Assembly (NCBI GenBank): GCA_027574665.1
Contig: CM050648.1
Location: 51,259,200 to 51,323,199, forward strand
Origin: Rhynochetos jubatus
Taxonomy: Eukaryota; Chordata; Aves; Eurypygiformes; Rhynochetidae
Length of the DNA stretch: 64,000 nucleotides
Reading direction: 5' to 3'
Shown piece by piece: positions 48,737 through 64,000 of this stretch (positions are counted from its first letter, which is position 1; each line of letters begins with the position of its first letter). Made by a program: the position numbers and the translations under genes. The notes under the pieces are model-generated. The model ran no database searches. It was not told the DNA's origin and saw only the letters and a program-made list of their open reading frames with translations.

Positions 48737-51371
48737 CCATAGCTCCAAAGCAGGCGGCTCTCCGCTGGGTTAGAAATTCCATCAATAACCTAACACGTCA
48801 TTAAAGACCTCTCTCCTCCCCCCTCTCCCTCCCCGTTTTTGCCTGTCCAGACTCACAGCTATCTACAGAGGTCTTCAATGCTGCACACACAGTTCGCAGC
48901 AAAATAAGCTGAGCTTGTTAGCTTCCCTTCTTCTCTCAGATGTTCTTTCTGTGGAAATAAATTAATGAAGTGTGGGGAGGGACACTTTCACTCCAACACC
49001 GAAAGTTGGTGCTTTTTAGATACCCTTGTTTCTAATCCGCAGACAGACACAGCAGATACACACAGCTGCTTAGCAACCTCGTTCTAGAGTCTATGTCCAA
49101 GTTCTCTGCAGTACTACTGACCTTCTCTCAGGCTAGCCACCTTACAAGAAAAGCCAGATGTACTAACTCAGGAAGAATATTATGTTACTGTGGATGCACT
49201 GTGCTTCTGCCCTCGTTGCTAGCTACAACCAACAGGGTATCGTGCCATAAGACTGCCTGAAGCTACACCCACCCCTCAAGCAAAGGTGTAATGCTGCAGC
49301 TCACACAGCATTGCTCAAGGTAGCATTTGGCCGCAACAGGAAAAGAGCCTAACCTAGGATGTGCTAATCCCTTATTCATCTTCCCTAGAAAAGCCTGCCA
49401 GCCCCAGGCCACCTCTACCAATATTTCTCTAAGAATTTGAGCTGGTTAAACATTTGTACCTGATGAAACGATCAGGTCTAACTTTGTAGGAAAGGACAGG
49501 CCAAATCCAAGAATTCCAGGCACATCCACAGATTTCCTCTCCAAATTACATGCCATCCGAAAAAAGCAAGGCAACCCTACGTTTAATAACTGAAGATGGA
49601 CAGAAAGGAAAAGACCAGACCAAACCAGCATGAGAGAACTTGCCCTGGAAAGTTACAGCAGTTAACACTAGCTCTCCTACAACCCCAGAGTACACCCGCA
49701 CACCCTGTGGAAGGATGATCTGGGGAGAGGTAGGGAGGGTGGCGGTGGTTGGGAACAGATGGGACACACACGGGATGCAAGTTTGATTTCAGCCAATTCA
49801 GACAGCAAATAGCAATTATGGCAGCATTTCTGGCTAAATGAAAATTGGCAAGGGAAATGAAAACTAGGCACAGTTCCCATCCAGATGAGGAGAAGAGAAA
49901 AAAAACCAGAACAAAAACCACCCAAAAAACCAACCACAAAACACTTCCCTTGTTAAATCCTCATCTAGATGTCATTGTTGGTTTGTTGTTTTTTCCCCTG
50001 AAGACTATTTGACTACCTATTCAAAGTTGAGAAACTCCTGCAAAAGTAAAACTATGAAATCACCCAGTGACTTTTCCTGAAGTGCCAAACAACAGCTTGC
50101 CAAATCTTGGTGTCACCATTTGATTCAGCACAGCAGATAAAGCCTACAATTAAATGCCTGGTATCCCAATCTTGTTAATGAAGACATGCTTTTCATATCT
50201 AATTCATTTCCATGCTACTTACCAATAGAGTAATGTCAGCTCAGGACAAGGAGATGCCCAGAGGGCTTTGCCTACTTGAAGCCCTACTTGGCTTCAACAT
50301 AAGTGGCCTCCAACTACTGCTGGCTGCAGGGCAAGCACCTCACACAGCTCATTACTGAGCAGTTGAGCTGAGGCAGCTTTTCTACACTGCTGCCTGATGT
50401 GGACAGCCGCAGTTCACAGTAAACCCAAGCCAAGATCACTTACCCCTTTACACCCTGTGTGTGTCATGGGAAGAGAGCTGTATTAGGTAGAATGGCAGAT
50501 CCATAACTTTGGCATCATGGGCTGGCTTGTAACTCCCACACACTCCTTCTTCACACGTGGAATAATTCCAGTTTAACTACAGGACATACTACTCCAGGGA
50601 GATTTGGTGTGGAAGGACCTATCCAGGGTGGTGGGACACACAAGACAAAGGAGATGGCAAGGTTACAGCAGGACTCAATATATCTGTGATACAAGCTCTC
50701 AGGAGAGGTAATGGGAGAATTAAACTCAAGAGACCACTCTGCTCTCAGTTAAATTTGCCATCTGAGTTTCTCTACCTTCACAAAATTCCTAAGAATTAGG
50801 TCTATGACTGCAGTTAAGTTTTAGGTTTCCCCACGTCCTTATTCTAACACCCAACAAGGTGTGAAGTGCTTCTAGACTCTATGGCCTCCACATGAAGTGG
50901 TGGGAGAACACCAGAGATTAACAGTTACATTGAGACTCCCTCAGCCTTCCATAGATCACAATCACCTGAGAGAAACCCAAGAATCAGGTGCTTTGAAGTG
51001 CCATGCGCTACAGATCAGACAAATACCATCAAAAACCCTTGGGTGTGATGCTTTGAGCTGTAAGGCTACACTAGAAACAGCTTAACTAAGGCTTTTGTGT
51101 TAGGAAAATCAGCCTTGTCTAGATAGATTTGAAGCAGTCTTTATTTTGCAAGTCTCATCACAAAGAAGGAAGAAGAGAGGAAGAATGATAGCATTGTATT
51201 TCAAAGCCAACAAACCATATAACATGCCCATTGGGAAATGCATGCTATATAATTGATACTTATTTTACATAGCTTATATATATTTTATATAGCTTTTATA
51301 TATACAGAATATCACAAGATATGGTATGATCATACACACAGCAGGGATTATGAAACCTTAGAAGAAGAGTT

Positions 51372-51406
51372 GGACGACTGGGAATGTCTGGGACGACTTG
51401 GAATGT
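51372..51406 (+). repeat. 19-bp period tandem duplication
   Basis: GGACGACTGGGAATGT (51,372-51,387) recurs as GGACGACTTGGAATGT (51,391-51,406). Confidence 0.9.
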
Positions 51407-54400
51407 TGTTTCAGATTTACTTTATTCAAAGAAGCAGAACTTTTTCACGCTTCTCTATGGAGGCAGCAAAAAGCCCAATAATAGAACCATTCTCTTTGCA
51501 AACAACCCCATGCTCTTGCAAGCGATCCTATTGAACTGAACAGACTTCCTCCTGGCAACTTAAGTGGGCAAGATACACGCAACTGGGAGACAGCAACTTC
51601 CATCCAGAGTTTCTCTGAGAAGTACCTTGTCACCAAAAACTGAACCTAAGACAGGGTAACAGTGAAAATTTCAGGTAGCCTATGGGGAAAAAAAAACACC
51701 AATCCTCAAACAACCAAACAAGCTTGACCTCATATGGTTGAGAACGGTTGTAACCAGACCAAAAGCACCATCCCTACCCTCTTCTCCTCAGGTTGTAGCC
51801 AAAACCTCTTGCTTATACTGACAATACAGAGAAATAAAGAATATCAATAAATTATTGTGAAACTGCCGAGACTGAATTCAGGAATTCCTCCTGTCAGTAT
51901 ATGCAATTACGAGTAGTCAGACACAAGGACAGGGCCCCACTGTGATTATGCCAAGGGACTGTGCCAACCTCTGTGTAACAGAATTACATTGAGGAGGGAC
52001 ATATCAGGAAGGAAGGGACACCATTCTGCTATCAAAAAACCAGACACAGAAAGAATTGAAGTGGAAGACTTGAGTAGTAGGGGACAAAAGCACTTAAGAC
52101 ATGAAACACAAAACCCAGTAACATGCAAAAAAGAGAAACTAAGAGTTGCAAACATTAAAGAAAGACCCTTGTTAATTCAGCAAGCTTAAGAAAACGTGCC
52201 AACCTGAACACCAACCACCTTAAATTCCCATTTGTAAAATATGACTTTGGTACAAGGGTTGGAAACTTTTGCCTAGGAAACAGCTGTCTGGTCTGTTCAG
52301 CCTCTTGGTAGAAAGATAATGAGTTACTTCAAACTTCTGTCTCCGAGTAACTTGCATACTCAGGGAAGCTTTGAGAAGCTGGACATTCCTTCCACTGAGC
52401 AGACTGATAGGGTTCAAAGCATATTTAACTATAAGCTGGGTTACTATAGGGTGGAAAATATTAATCAGCTCTAGCCATCTAGGGAGACTGTGGTTATCAT
52501 TAAGAATATGTGTGACACTCATACAAGAATTCTTTTCCCCTGTCTGCTGGACAAGCGCTCTCATATATTATCTGCTCCGACTGCATGCTTTTGGAAAAAA
52601 AAAAAAAAGCTAGACTAAATGAATAATTTCAACTAGAGCTAAAGGTAAACACTCCACTGGAACTTTGCCCTAATCAATAGAAGCAATGTTCATGTCACAT
52701 GAGAGTCAGAGGATAGAATATGGTGCTTACTGAAGTCAGCAAATACGCTAATTATACTTAGCCTGCTTGAAGAAGGGGACAAGTGAGGTCTGGTCCACCC
52801 ACATTAATGCAATCATCATTCTCCTTATCCCTTGTTTGCCATGTGCTTACATCAAAAAAACCCTCGTCACAAACCTTGGGTGCTACTGACACCTTGTGGA
52901 AGAAACACTCCTGCGTTTTAGGGGGCACAAGCGTCACTGGGGGAGTCAGCCCAGGTTTGTCTACTTACCTCCCACCCTCAGATTTACTTTTAAGGATGAT
53001 TCGGTAACATGGCGTTACAGTGCTGCAAGGGGTCAGAATCTTCTCACAAGCCTATTTAGCAATTTTGCAGAAATTCAGGTTTTTTATTAACTTCAAGGCA
53101 ATCAAGTAAGCGCCAACAAATCCTCACTGTAAGAAATAGATTTTGCATTAAAGTTCCTATAAACTCTTGCATTGTTACAGGATAAAGCTTACACATTACC
53201 GGCTAGCACGGTTCCTGATATCTGATAAACTATTTCAATAAATCACAGCCTCATTCTCTAAGGATTACTTTATTAAAAAAAACCCACACTTACCTGGAAA
53301 GCCTGGCATACTACTCATTACTGCAAAGGGAACAAAGTATTTAAAGCCCTAAGGTGTTTTTTTCAGTCAAAACCTTTTCCTAAGAATCAAGAACAGTCAC
53401 TTCATTCTCTGAAGTAAAAGCTTTCCCGTGGATGCTACTCTGTTGACTTGAAGAGGGCCGCACAAAGCACAAGAACATGACCGTCAGCGATATTGTTTCC
53501 AATTAACTGAAGTTACCTTTTCATGTTGTGGAAAGCCAAGTCTGAAGGAAGGCTATCGCTTTTTATTCAAATACGGCTGCTAATTTTTCTTCCCTAAATA
53601 AAACAGAGTACACCCACGAAGAACCACACACTGCATTTTATTCCTCCAAAGGAATCTCCATGGAGTTTCATCATCCCTGTCAAACAGATGGCTGCATACT
53701 GGATACAGCTGGAATTAGATAGAACAAGTGCATTATACAGAGATTAATTACATTATAAAAGTATTGTATTAATTATATTCTACAGTATGAAGCAGCCTTT
53801 TCAAAGTGATCAAACACCAACAAAACCAGCAGCTCCCAGTGTGACCAACATTAGGGGCTGAAACCCTAGAGACCAAGTCTTAAACCTATGTCAACGCTGT
53901 TCCCACCACTTTTAATGAACAGGCATGGAGAAGTACGTGAACGGCTTTCAAGTCCCAAAGCAAGGAACAAGTGGCTATTTAAAATGTATTTTGACATTTT
54001 GCATTAAATGTTTTCAAATTAAAAGTTTAAAAGGACATCTGAAAATACTATATTTTCATATAGACCTGTCATATAAACCAAAGCTGAAGAAATCTTGAGA
54101 AAGGAGAATAAACTGAGAAAGAGAGCAGATTCTTTATTCCATCAGTTCATTTTTCATCTGTACACTATGATAAATTAAAACACTACGCCATTAATGTGTA
54201 GTTGGTTTTGTTGCCTTTCATTACACACATACATGCGTTTTTAAATGCAGCCATTAAATTGAATCCAAGAAGTATAAACTATGATGCAGCAACTGTTGTC
54301 TCAGAATCTGGGAGTTACTGTATCTGGCAGAAGGTTTTTAAATGATCACACAGCCAGATCTGTAAAGGCTGTTCAATTGTAAGTAAACCCGCAGTCTAAC

Positions 54401-54902
54401 ACAACAGCAGCTCTAAACAGTATTAGGAGCTACAAATTTATAGAAAAATTTGCACATGTGCCATACATGAAAATTTTAAATCAATCCTTTTGTTGTTACA
54501 GCATAATCTGCCCTTTATACATCTACTGTGGTGATTAAACAGTATCTGAGTAGCTGGGAGATTCAAAGGCACACAGCATTTCTGATGTTGCTACAAAGTC
54601 ACTTTTCAGGGATACATTATCAAGAACCAGAATTTTCTGAAGTTTGGATTGCAAACCTCTCCAATAAAGAAAGTCTTGTGCGCTTTTAAACATTGTATGT
54701 CAACAACTAAGAGCTACCAAACATTTGTTCGGGTATACAGTTTTATAATTCCTTGGTGACATCATCACAACTAAGGGGGAAGTCAAATGAGGCACCCCTC
54801 CCTTCCCAATGAGGTGTGCAAAACAATCAGTAATAACTCAGTCCAATTACACTTTTAAATCAAAGCTTTTGAAAAAGCCAGCATACATTTTATAGAATAA
54901 GT

Positions 54903-54908
54903 TTTATT
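54903..54908 (-). terminator. Candidate distal poly(A) signal of MIB1
   Basis: The plus strand reads TTTATT, which is AATAAA on the transcribed strand, in the context TTAATAAAAC. About 20-30 bases further along the transcript is a T/G-rich stretch (TGTATGCTGGCTTTTT), the usual cleavage-stimulating arrangement. The predicted 3' UTR length of about 5.6 kb is in the range known for MIB1. AT-rich DNA contains many chance AATAAA hexamers, so this is the best candidate and not proven. Confidence 0.4.
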
Positions 54909-57900
54909 AACCATACAGTACATGAGGATTTCCTCTGAAAAGCTTAGGCCTTGCTAAGCAGTTTTAACGAAAGCAATTCTACAATGCTATCTGCATACAG
55001 AAATCCACTACGTACTCACAGACAACCTTACATTTGTCCAATAAACAGTCATGTCAAAATCTACAATTTGCTGAACGTACAAAGTTCGTTTTAACAAAAG
55101 CAAAAATGTTCCTGTGGGTCAGTAAAACCTGTTTTCTAATAGGAGTAGTTTGCATTCAGAAAGACACTCAATTTGGGACAAAAAGTATTTCCCAGAAGTT
55201 CAAAATGAGACAAACTTTTGTAACTATGAGATGGCATGCAAACAGACAGACTTGTTGCCGATTATTTCTCTCCATCTCATAAAAAGACTTACTGGGCCAG
55301 AGTAAAGCAGGTATTTTCACGTTTGTTTGTACAATGAGCTCTCCCCTTGCACTAAAAATGTCACATACAAAACATTTCATCAGCTGTCTTTGCCACAACT
55401 GCAGCTTCTGGAAATTGGAATACTATGCCCTTCAGATCCCGTGACTGGTGCAACAGTCAAACAACTTTCAGAAAGCTTAACAGCTAAATTTGCCATTTTT
55501 CCTTTACAGAAAAATATATACAAGCTTATAAATCCATGGCAGGGGCATTACAATCGTATTAACATCAACTCATTAACTGGATTCAAAAGATACTTGCATT
55601 CTGTAAGGACTCGATGGCTGCTGCCCGTTCAACAGTTCTATCAAGGCACTGTACAGTCATTAAACCTCTGACATTCTCCAAGATTCGCTGACGAATATTG
55701 TGAGCACGTTGAAGCTGTTAAAAAGCCCTGAGTCAGAACTTGCGTATTTACCACAGGTTTCGTTATAAAAACAGCACATGCTAAAACTTCTGTGGATAAC
55801 AGTTTTGCTTTGTCAGCACAAACAAGTTATGAAACGCATAAAAAGACAACAGTACAAATTCCAGCAACGTAGGCAAGAATGATCTACAACATACACTGTG
55901 GCAAATCACACACTCCTATAGGTACGTCATTTATACAGTCTGTAAAAAACCCTCGCAAAGTGTTCAGACATCAAAACCGATGAAGCTAAACAGACCCGGT
56001 GCGTTCCCCATCCCTTCCCAAACATGAAGAACAGCTAGAGAAGAATTTGGTACTTTGACAGAAAGGAGGTAGCACTGCTAAAGTTAGGCTGTAGTGTTGC
56101 TGTCGGGGAGGGGGGTGGTTTAAGCGAAAACTTGACCCATGCCGCATAAAGAACAGGATAGGCTCTTCGGTTCAGCAGCTGCTCTGGGAAGAGTAAATAT
56201 AAGTTTCTGACATTTAATTTTGCAGAGGAAGCTTAGATTACTAGCTCAAAGCAGCTTCTTCAAACAATTTAGTGTTTATATAAAATGCAATTAATACTTC
56301 TAAAAATAATTAGGCGTACATAAAGCTTCACTCTAGAAAATATCTACACAGTAAGTACTTAGATTATTTTTAAAAGACCATGTCACATCTTTAAAGTGAA
56401 GCTAAAACACTGACTGTAAGACTACGCTAACAAGGCACAAGTACTTGTGCAAATCGGCTACATCCTCACCAGGTCCAAGTTAAGAACACCATCTCCTAAT
56501 CACGTCCACATTTACAAAGTAACTTGTTTGTTCTCTTATCAGTGTCATTTTCAGCATCCCCGTCAGCAAAAAGGGATTCCTCCCAACCCCAACGTACAAG
56601 TACACAGTTATTTCAACAACCGGGAAGTAGGTAATAATAGCCCAAATTTTGAGAAGTGCCATATGAGCTTGGGGTATAGGAAGTGATAGATAGCAGGTTT
56701 GGGGAAAAAAGTCACATAATTATACAGAATTTAACAAGCTACAACTACTTTCAGCATACTCTGTTAGCCAATTAGGTTGGCTTTATACTTTAAATCACTG
56801 TGTACTGATGTGGCTGTCTACGTATTTTAGTAAATGGAAAAAAAAAAGTATTTTACTAAAACATCTGAGCATACCTCACACCTGAACAACATATATTAAG
56901 TGCCTTCTTGATTGTTTCAAGAAGCAAACCAAGATATTTCATTCAATATAAATTCAAAACTGCTATTAAATACTGGGGATAATCAACATAAACAAAGCTT
57001 GCAACTCCTACACTGTATGATTTTACAGTATATTAGAGATAAATGCCTTACTGATTTTTCTCTCATTTTCACTTTGCTCCCTTATAATAGGTGACAACAA
57101 TAAAAATGAGATGTACACTTTCATTTTTTGCTGAAAAGAGAGGCACAATCACATATCCTCAACTCTCCCACTTGTTATGATCCCCTTTGGCTTCCAACTG
57201 AGCTTGTTTTTCATCCTTCGATTATTTAAGTGTTATCCAATTAAACATTTGCACTCTGTGCACGCTGTACACACAGAGTCTGGTATTATTTAGTCCGATG
57301 ATACCAGACTAAACTCAATGAACTTACTAGCTTGCTCAACAACACTAGTTCACCTTCTACATCAGAATCCAAAGCAGCATGTGAATCTAAATAGCTATTT
57401 ACATAAGTGACACTGGATTTGCAAACATTTTTCCTCATCAAGTTTTTTGAAAGGCAAGCACTGTGTAGCGTTCCCAATACAAGACACAGCTTTCACCTGC
57501 CAGTAAGAGGCCTCTACTAGTAATTCAAGCATGTTGGTTAGCTTAGCTAGGCTTTCTAATTCAGCTGTTTCTCATGGCACCACAACAGCAACCTGTTGAC
57601 ATACTTCAGTTTCAACTGGCACACAACACTGCTGATTGAGTCCAATCACAGACTTGTAGGCACTCACATACATCTGGCGTGACTACGGTATGGAAGCCTA
57701 CAGCTGCTCCTATGGTGATACCTTCAGTCACTGTCTCTGTCTCCACAGGACTGTGCTGGCATCCAAGTACTAGGAGTGTTGTAAAGTAACTTACAGCTTC
57801 TCTGTTGAAAAGTATAAGCCCAACAGAGCACTTACCTATCTGTGCTATAATATGTGCCTCCTGCAGACAAGGAGTACTCACATTCAAATCCAATTTCCCA

Positions 57901-59039
57901 CCCAGGATGCTTTAGATCAGTTCTTACTCAGCTGAATGACTCAACTGATGCTAAGCTGGAATACTTTCAAGTAATTCTGGCTTGTTCCAGTGAAAAAGAA
58001 TTAGGAAAATGCCAACTGCTATATTTAGGTTTCAGTTTTGAGCTGCATTATCAAGAAGAAAACCACCCTGCCTTTGTGCTGACAACAGCTTCTAGAGGTC
58101 CTATTGAAGAACGAACAGGACAATATTGAAAATATGTCTACCAGAGCCAGGGGAAAACAAGGTACAGATCCAGTGCATTACAGGCCAAAACTCCAAATGA
58201 ATTGCCAAATGGCACATCCTATTATAAAATTATTTTTAAAGGAAGACTGACAGGAAACTGAAGCCTACTACAGAAAGTTCAGCTGTCAAACATGATACAA
58301 AGAAGTCAGTCTCAGTGACACGTATACTGACCAAAGGAAAAACGCAGTGAACACTCAGGTGTACTCAGAGCTTCAGTGGAAACAGTGAAATGCTGAACTG
58401 AAAAAAAAAAGCCTTGTATCAAAAACTTTCCAAAACTCCTTGAAATTTTGATATCTGAGAAAAGGGAGGGCTATTTCATTTGGGCAAGATGACAGATACT
58501 CAGATGAAAAGTTACTGAAAAGAAAGATGAACATTTGCAATTCTGGATCAAGGTTAAAGATGGCTACAGAAAGGCTGTGTATTACATCATCTGTTATGTT
58601 ACATACATTTTTCCAAAATATCACTGCAGTTGTTTCCTGGAAAACTGTTTGGTGTACTGGTTAACAGATCACTTATCTTTACAGTTTACTAGTAACGTTC
58701 TTCTGAGACTTTTGCCAATGTTTGCACAATTCAGACACATCAACGTAAGTTTCAAAAGACTGAGATCAATTTGTCTGAAGAGATCACAATTGCATGCCTT
58801 TATCCTTACTTGGACCTTCCCCTGAACTATGCCTTTTTTTCACATTTTGACATACGCAATGAGAATTAAATGAGAAATTAATCTTAGCTGTAAGTAAGGC
58901 ACCTAGATGATTCCAGCATGGATTTCTTCATTGTTCTGCAAGAGCACATCCAAATGAACCCTGCACAATGGCAAAGGGCTATGCACTCAGAAAACAGCCA
59001 AATTAATCACTTAGGAGTAAGCACACATTCCTTTTACAG

Positions 59040-59226
59040 GGAGGCACTGGCACAGGTTGCCCAGAGAAGCTGTGGGTGCCCCATCCCTGGCAGTGTTCAA
59101 GGCCAGGCTGGATGAGGCTTTGGGCAACCTGGTCTAGTGGAGGGTGTCCCTGCCCATGGCAGGGGGGTTGGAACTAGATGGTCTTTAAGGTCCTTTCCAA
59201 CCTAAACCGTTCTGTGATTCTATGAT
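59040..59226 (+). repeat. CR1 LINE, 5'-truncated 3' tail
   Basis: About 187 bases match the classic avian CR1 3' end in order: an ORF2-derived segment beginning GAGGCACTGGCACAGGTTGC, then the CCATCCCTGG and GTTCAAGGCCAGGCTGGATG blocks, then TTGGAACTAGATGG and TCCTTTCCAACC. It closes with the ATTCTATGA terminal motif. The copy is little decayed, so it is relatively young for this window. It is plus-strand, so it sits antisense inside the MIB1 3' UTR. TCCTTTTA occurs on both sides (about 59,030 and 59,225) and might be a short target-site duplication, but CR1 often leaves none. Confidence 0.95.
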
Positions 59227-59980
59227 CCTTTTAGTTACAAGAGATCCTTAAATCAGCATACTTTCTTCCATCCAAAAAGATGGAAGGATGTACTTGTTAT
59301 GAAAATGTTAATAGTTTGCAGTTCCTGACAGTAGCATTTTTAGGGTGAGGAACACTTCTTCATCACATCAGTGACAGCCAACTCCTTCAGCCAACATCAG
59401 CTCACCTAGTCATGGCTCTCAAAATGCACTGCTCTGTCAGCAGTGTCATCGTTTGCAGTATTACCCAGTAATGTTCACAGATAAGTTCTGGTGTTAACAC
59501 CCAACTTAGATTGGCAATATTAAATCTTCTCTTTTGCTGTTGACACTGTTTGCCTGGAGACAATAAAACTAATTTAAGAGAGGAAATCTTGCAAAATCTC
59601 TAGTTTTTCCCTAATTCACAGATCCAGAATTTTTAAGTGCTCCCCAAGAAAGATATAGATACCTATATATGTTCCTCTACAACTGATCAAATTCACTCAT
59701 CTGAAACGGATAACTAACCCATTGCTCGAACGTTTTCCTTTCCAGGCAAGTTACAAGCAATTCCATACAAAACTATGTGGCTAGCAGAATTAAGAAGTCC
59801 ACTATTTAAGTTAGCTTTAACCTGTCAGACTAAAGTGCAGGTTTGGGAACATAGCATTTCTAAACTAGACTTTTCTTTTTACTCTTTCCTTCCCACCCCA
59901 TCCTCAGATACAAAGGGCATGATAAAGTTAGAATTACCTTAACATTGTATTTTGAGGCCTGATCTTATGGGAATAGTACA

Positions 59981-59986
59981 TTTATT
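59981..59986 (-). terminator. Candidate proximal poly(A) signal in the MIB1 3' UTR
   Basis: AATAAA on the minus strand about 510 bases after the stop codon. Use of this site would give a short 3' UTR isoform that excludes the CR1 insertion. Support is the hexamer only. Confidence 0.25.
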
Positions 59987-60493
59987 ATTACCGTGTATAC
60001 ACTTTGTATCGATTTTGCATTATTGTACATTTCAAGACAGAAATTGTGAATCGTAGCTGTCACAGGAAATTTCAACATTCTCCAGAAAAGCATAAACCAA
60101 AAAAATCCTAAATATTTATATTTGATACTAACTGACAATATAAAAAAACCCCTTACATCACTTGACACCTGATACATACATTAAAAAACCATGAACAAAA
60201 CCAATATAAGATTGTCCCTTTAAACCGAAGACGACAGAAAGAATATGAAAAAAAAAAGACTGCTTTAAATTACCGTCAGGCTTAAGAATACATCTAAAAG
60301 CTGACTGTTCAAATACTGTTCTTTTATTTGGTGAGTTCACAGTCTTCAAACAGTTACCATGTAATGAACCTGTACTACAGTATTAGAAAGGTTTTCATCA
60401 AAACCCTTTACTGTTTTTCAAACTTACGGAGATTTAAATCATCAAAATGTCCTTACTAGCTCATAAGATAATTAAAGACACTGGTTCCACTAC

Positions 60494-64000
<3,507 letters not shown>

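Larger units (their letters stand above)
42063..54884. other. Intergenic, increasingly AT-rich toward MIB1; nothing recognised
   Basis: About 12.8 kb with no CR1, no recognisable SINE and no exon. It holds A14 and T16 runs, two tandem duplications (48.70 and 51.37 kb) and a TA-rich stretch at 51,245-51,310. Extra minus-strand AATAAA hexamers between 53,269 and 54,138 mean that its right end may belong to the MIB1 3' UTR. Confidence 0.5.
54885..60493 (-). other. MIB1: MIB1 3' untranslated region (approximate left end)
   Basis: Below the TAA stop, the minus strand is continuously AT-rich and non-coding for several kilobases. Human MIB1 mRNA is known to carry a multi-kilobase 3' UTR. I place the end near 54,885 because 54,903-54,908 reads AATAAA on the minus strand, in the context TTAATAAAAC, followed by a T/G-rich downstream element. 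Competing signals lie further left (AATAAA at 54,133-54,138, 53,637-53,642 and 53,562-53,567), so the end may be up to about 1.3 kb off. More proximal AATAAA hexamers at 60,323-60,328 and 59,981-59,986 could give short isoforms. A CR1 tail at 59,040-59,226 lies inside the UTR in antisense orientation. The UTR assignment is inference; only the stop codon and the hexamers are read directly. Confidence 0.55.

Noticed and set aside
50600..50700. Possible CR1 fragment (GTGTGGAAGGACC...)
   Set aside because: Only a few scattered words resemble CR1, and the diagnostic tail and ATTCTATGA end are missing.
1..53000. GATA6 coding exons
   Set aside because: GATA6 would be the expected neighbour, but no GATA zinc-finger exon or its C terminus could be recognised on either strand.

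Overview
This is vertebrate nuclear DNA, most likely from a bird. Two things point that way. There are CR1 LINE tails with the typical avian 3' sequence at about 16,986-17,098, 17,335-17,610 and 59,040-59,226, while mammalian Alu/L1-type repeats are absent. There is also one unmistakable vertebrate coding exon. The sequence is otherwise repeat-poor, with GC-rich and AT-rich domains alternating on a kilobase scale. Nothing looks prokaryotic: the many short open frames have no ribosome binding sites, operon spacing or family resemblance.

The only protein-coding sequence I can support is the last exon of MIB1 (Mind bomb 1, the Notch-ligand E3 ubiquitin ligase) on the minus strand. Its coding part is 60,494-60,634, with a clean splice acceptor at 60,635-60,636. 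The final intron runs rightward from there and off the window edge, with no further MIB1 exon recognised before 64,000. Leftward, a long AT-rich stretch down to about 54,885 is read as the MIB1 3' UTR. It carries several possible poly(A) signals and an antisense-oriented CR1 insertion.

The remaining ~54 kb (1 to ~54,880) has no recognisable gene and is read as the intergenic desert downstream of MIB1. In human, the next gene downstream of MIB1 is GATA6, on the same strand. If synteny holds, the left part of this window is MIB1-GATA6 intergenic DNA, the kind of place that carries long-range developmental enhancers. No GATA6 exon was seen here.

Within the desert I mark relics of old amniote retroposons (about 12.5, 21.1 and 32.0 kb), simple and tandem repeats, and homopurine or G-rich tracts. 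I also mark motif-dense blocks resembling conserved non-coding elements (7.8-8.2, 18.1-18.3, 22.6-22.8, 26.4-27.3, 29.15-29.35 and 41.05-41.23 kb). Two CpG-rich islands (26.65-26.90 and 41.82-42.06 kb) lack an assigned gene. Several near-perfect palindromes stand out, chiefly one with 12-bp arms at 27,247-27,271 and a Grainyhead-type 14-mer at 22,604-22,617. I found no undescribed multi-gene system. The best leads are the orphan CpG islands and the candidate enhancers.
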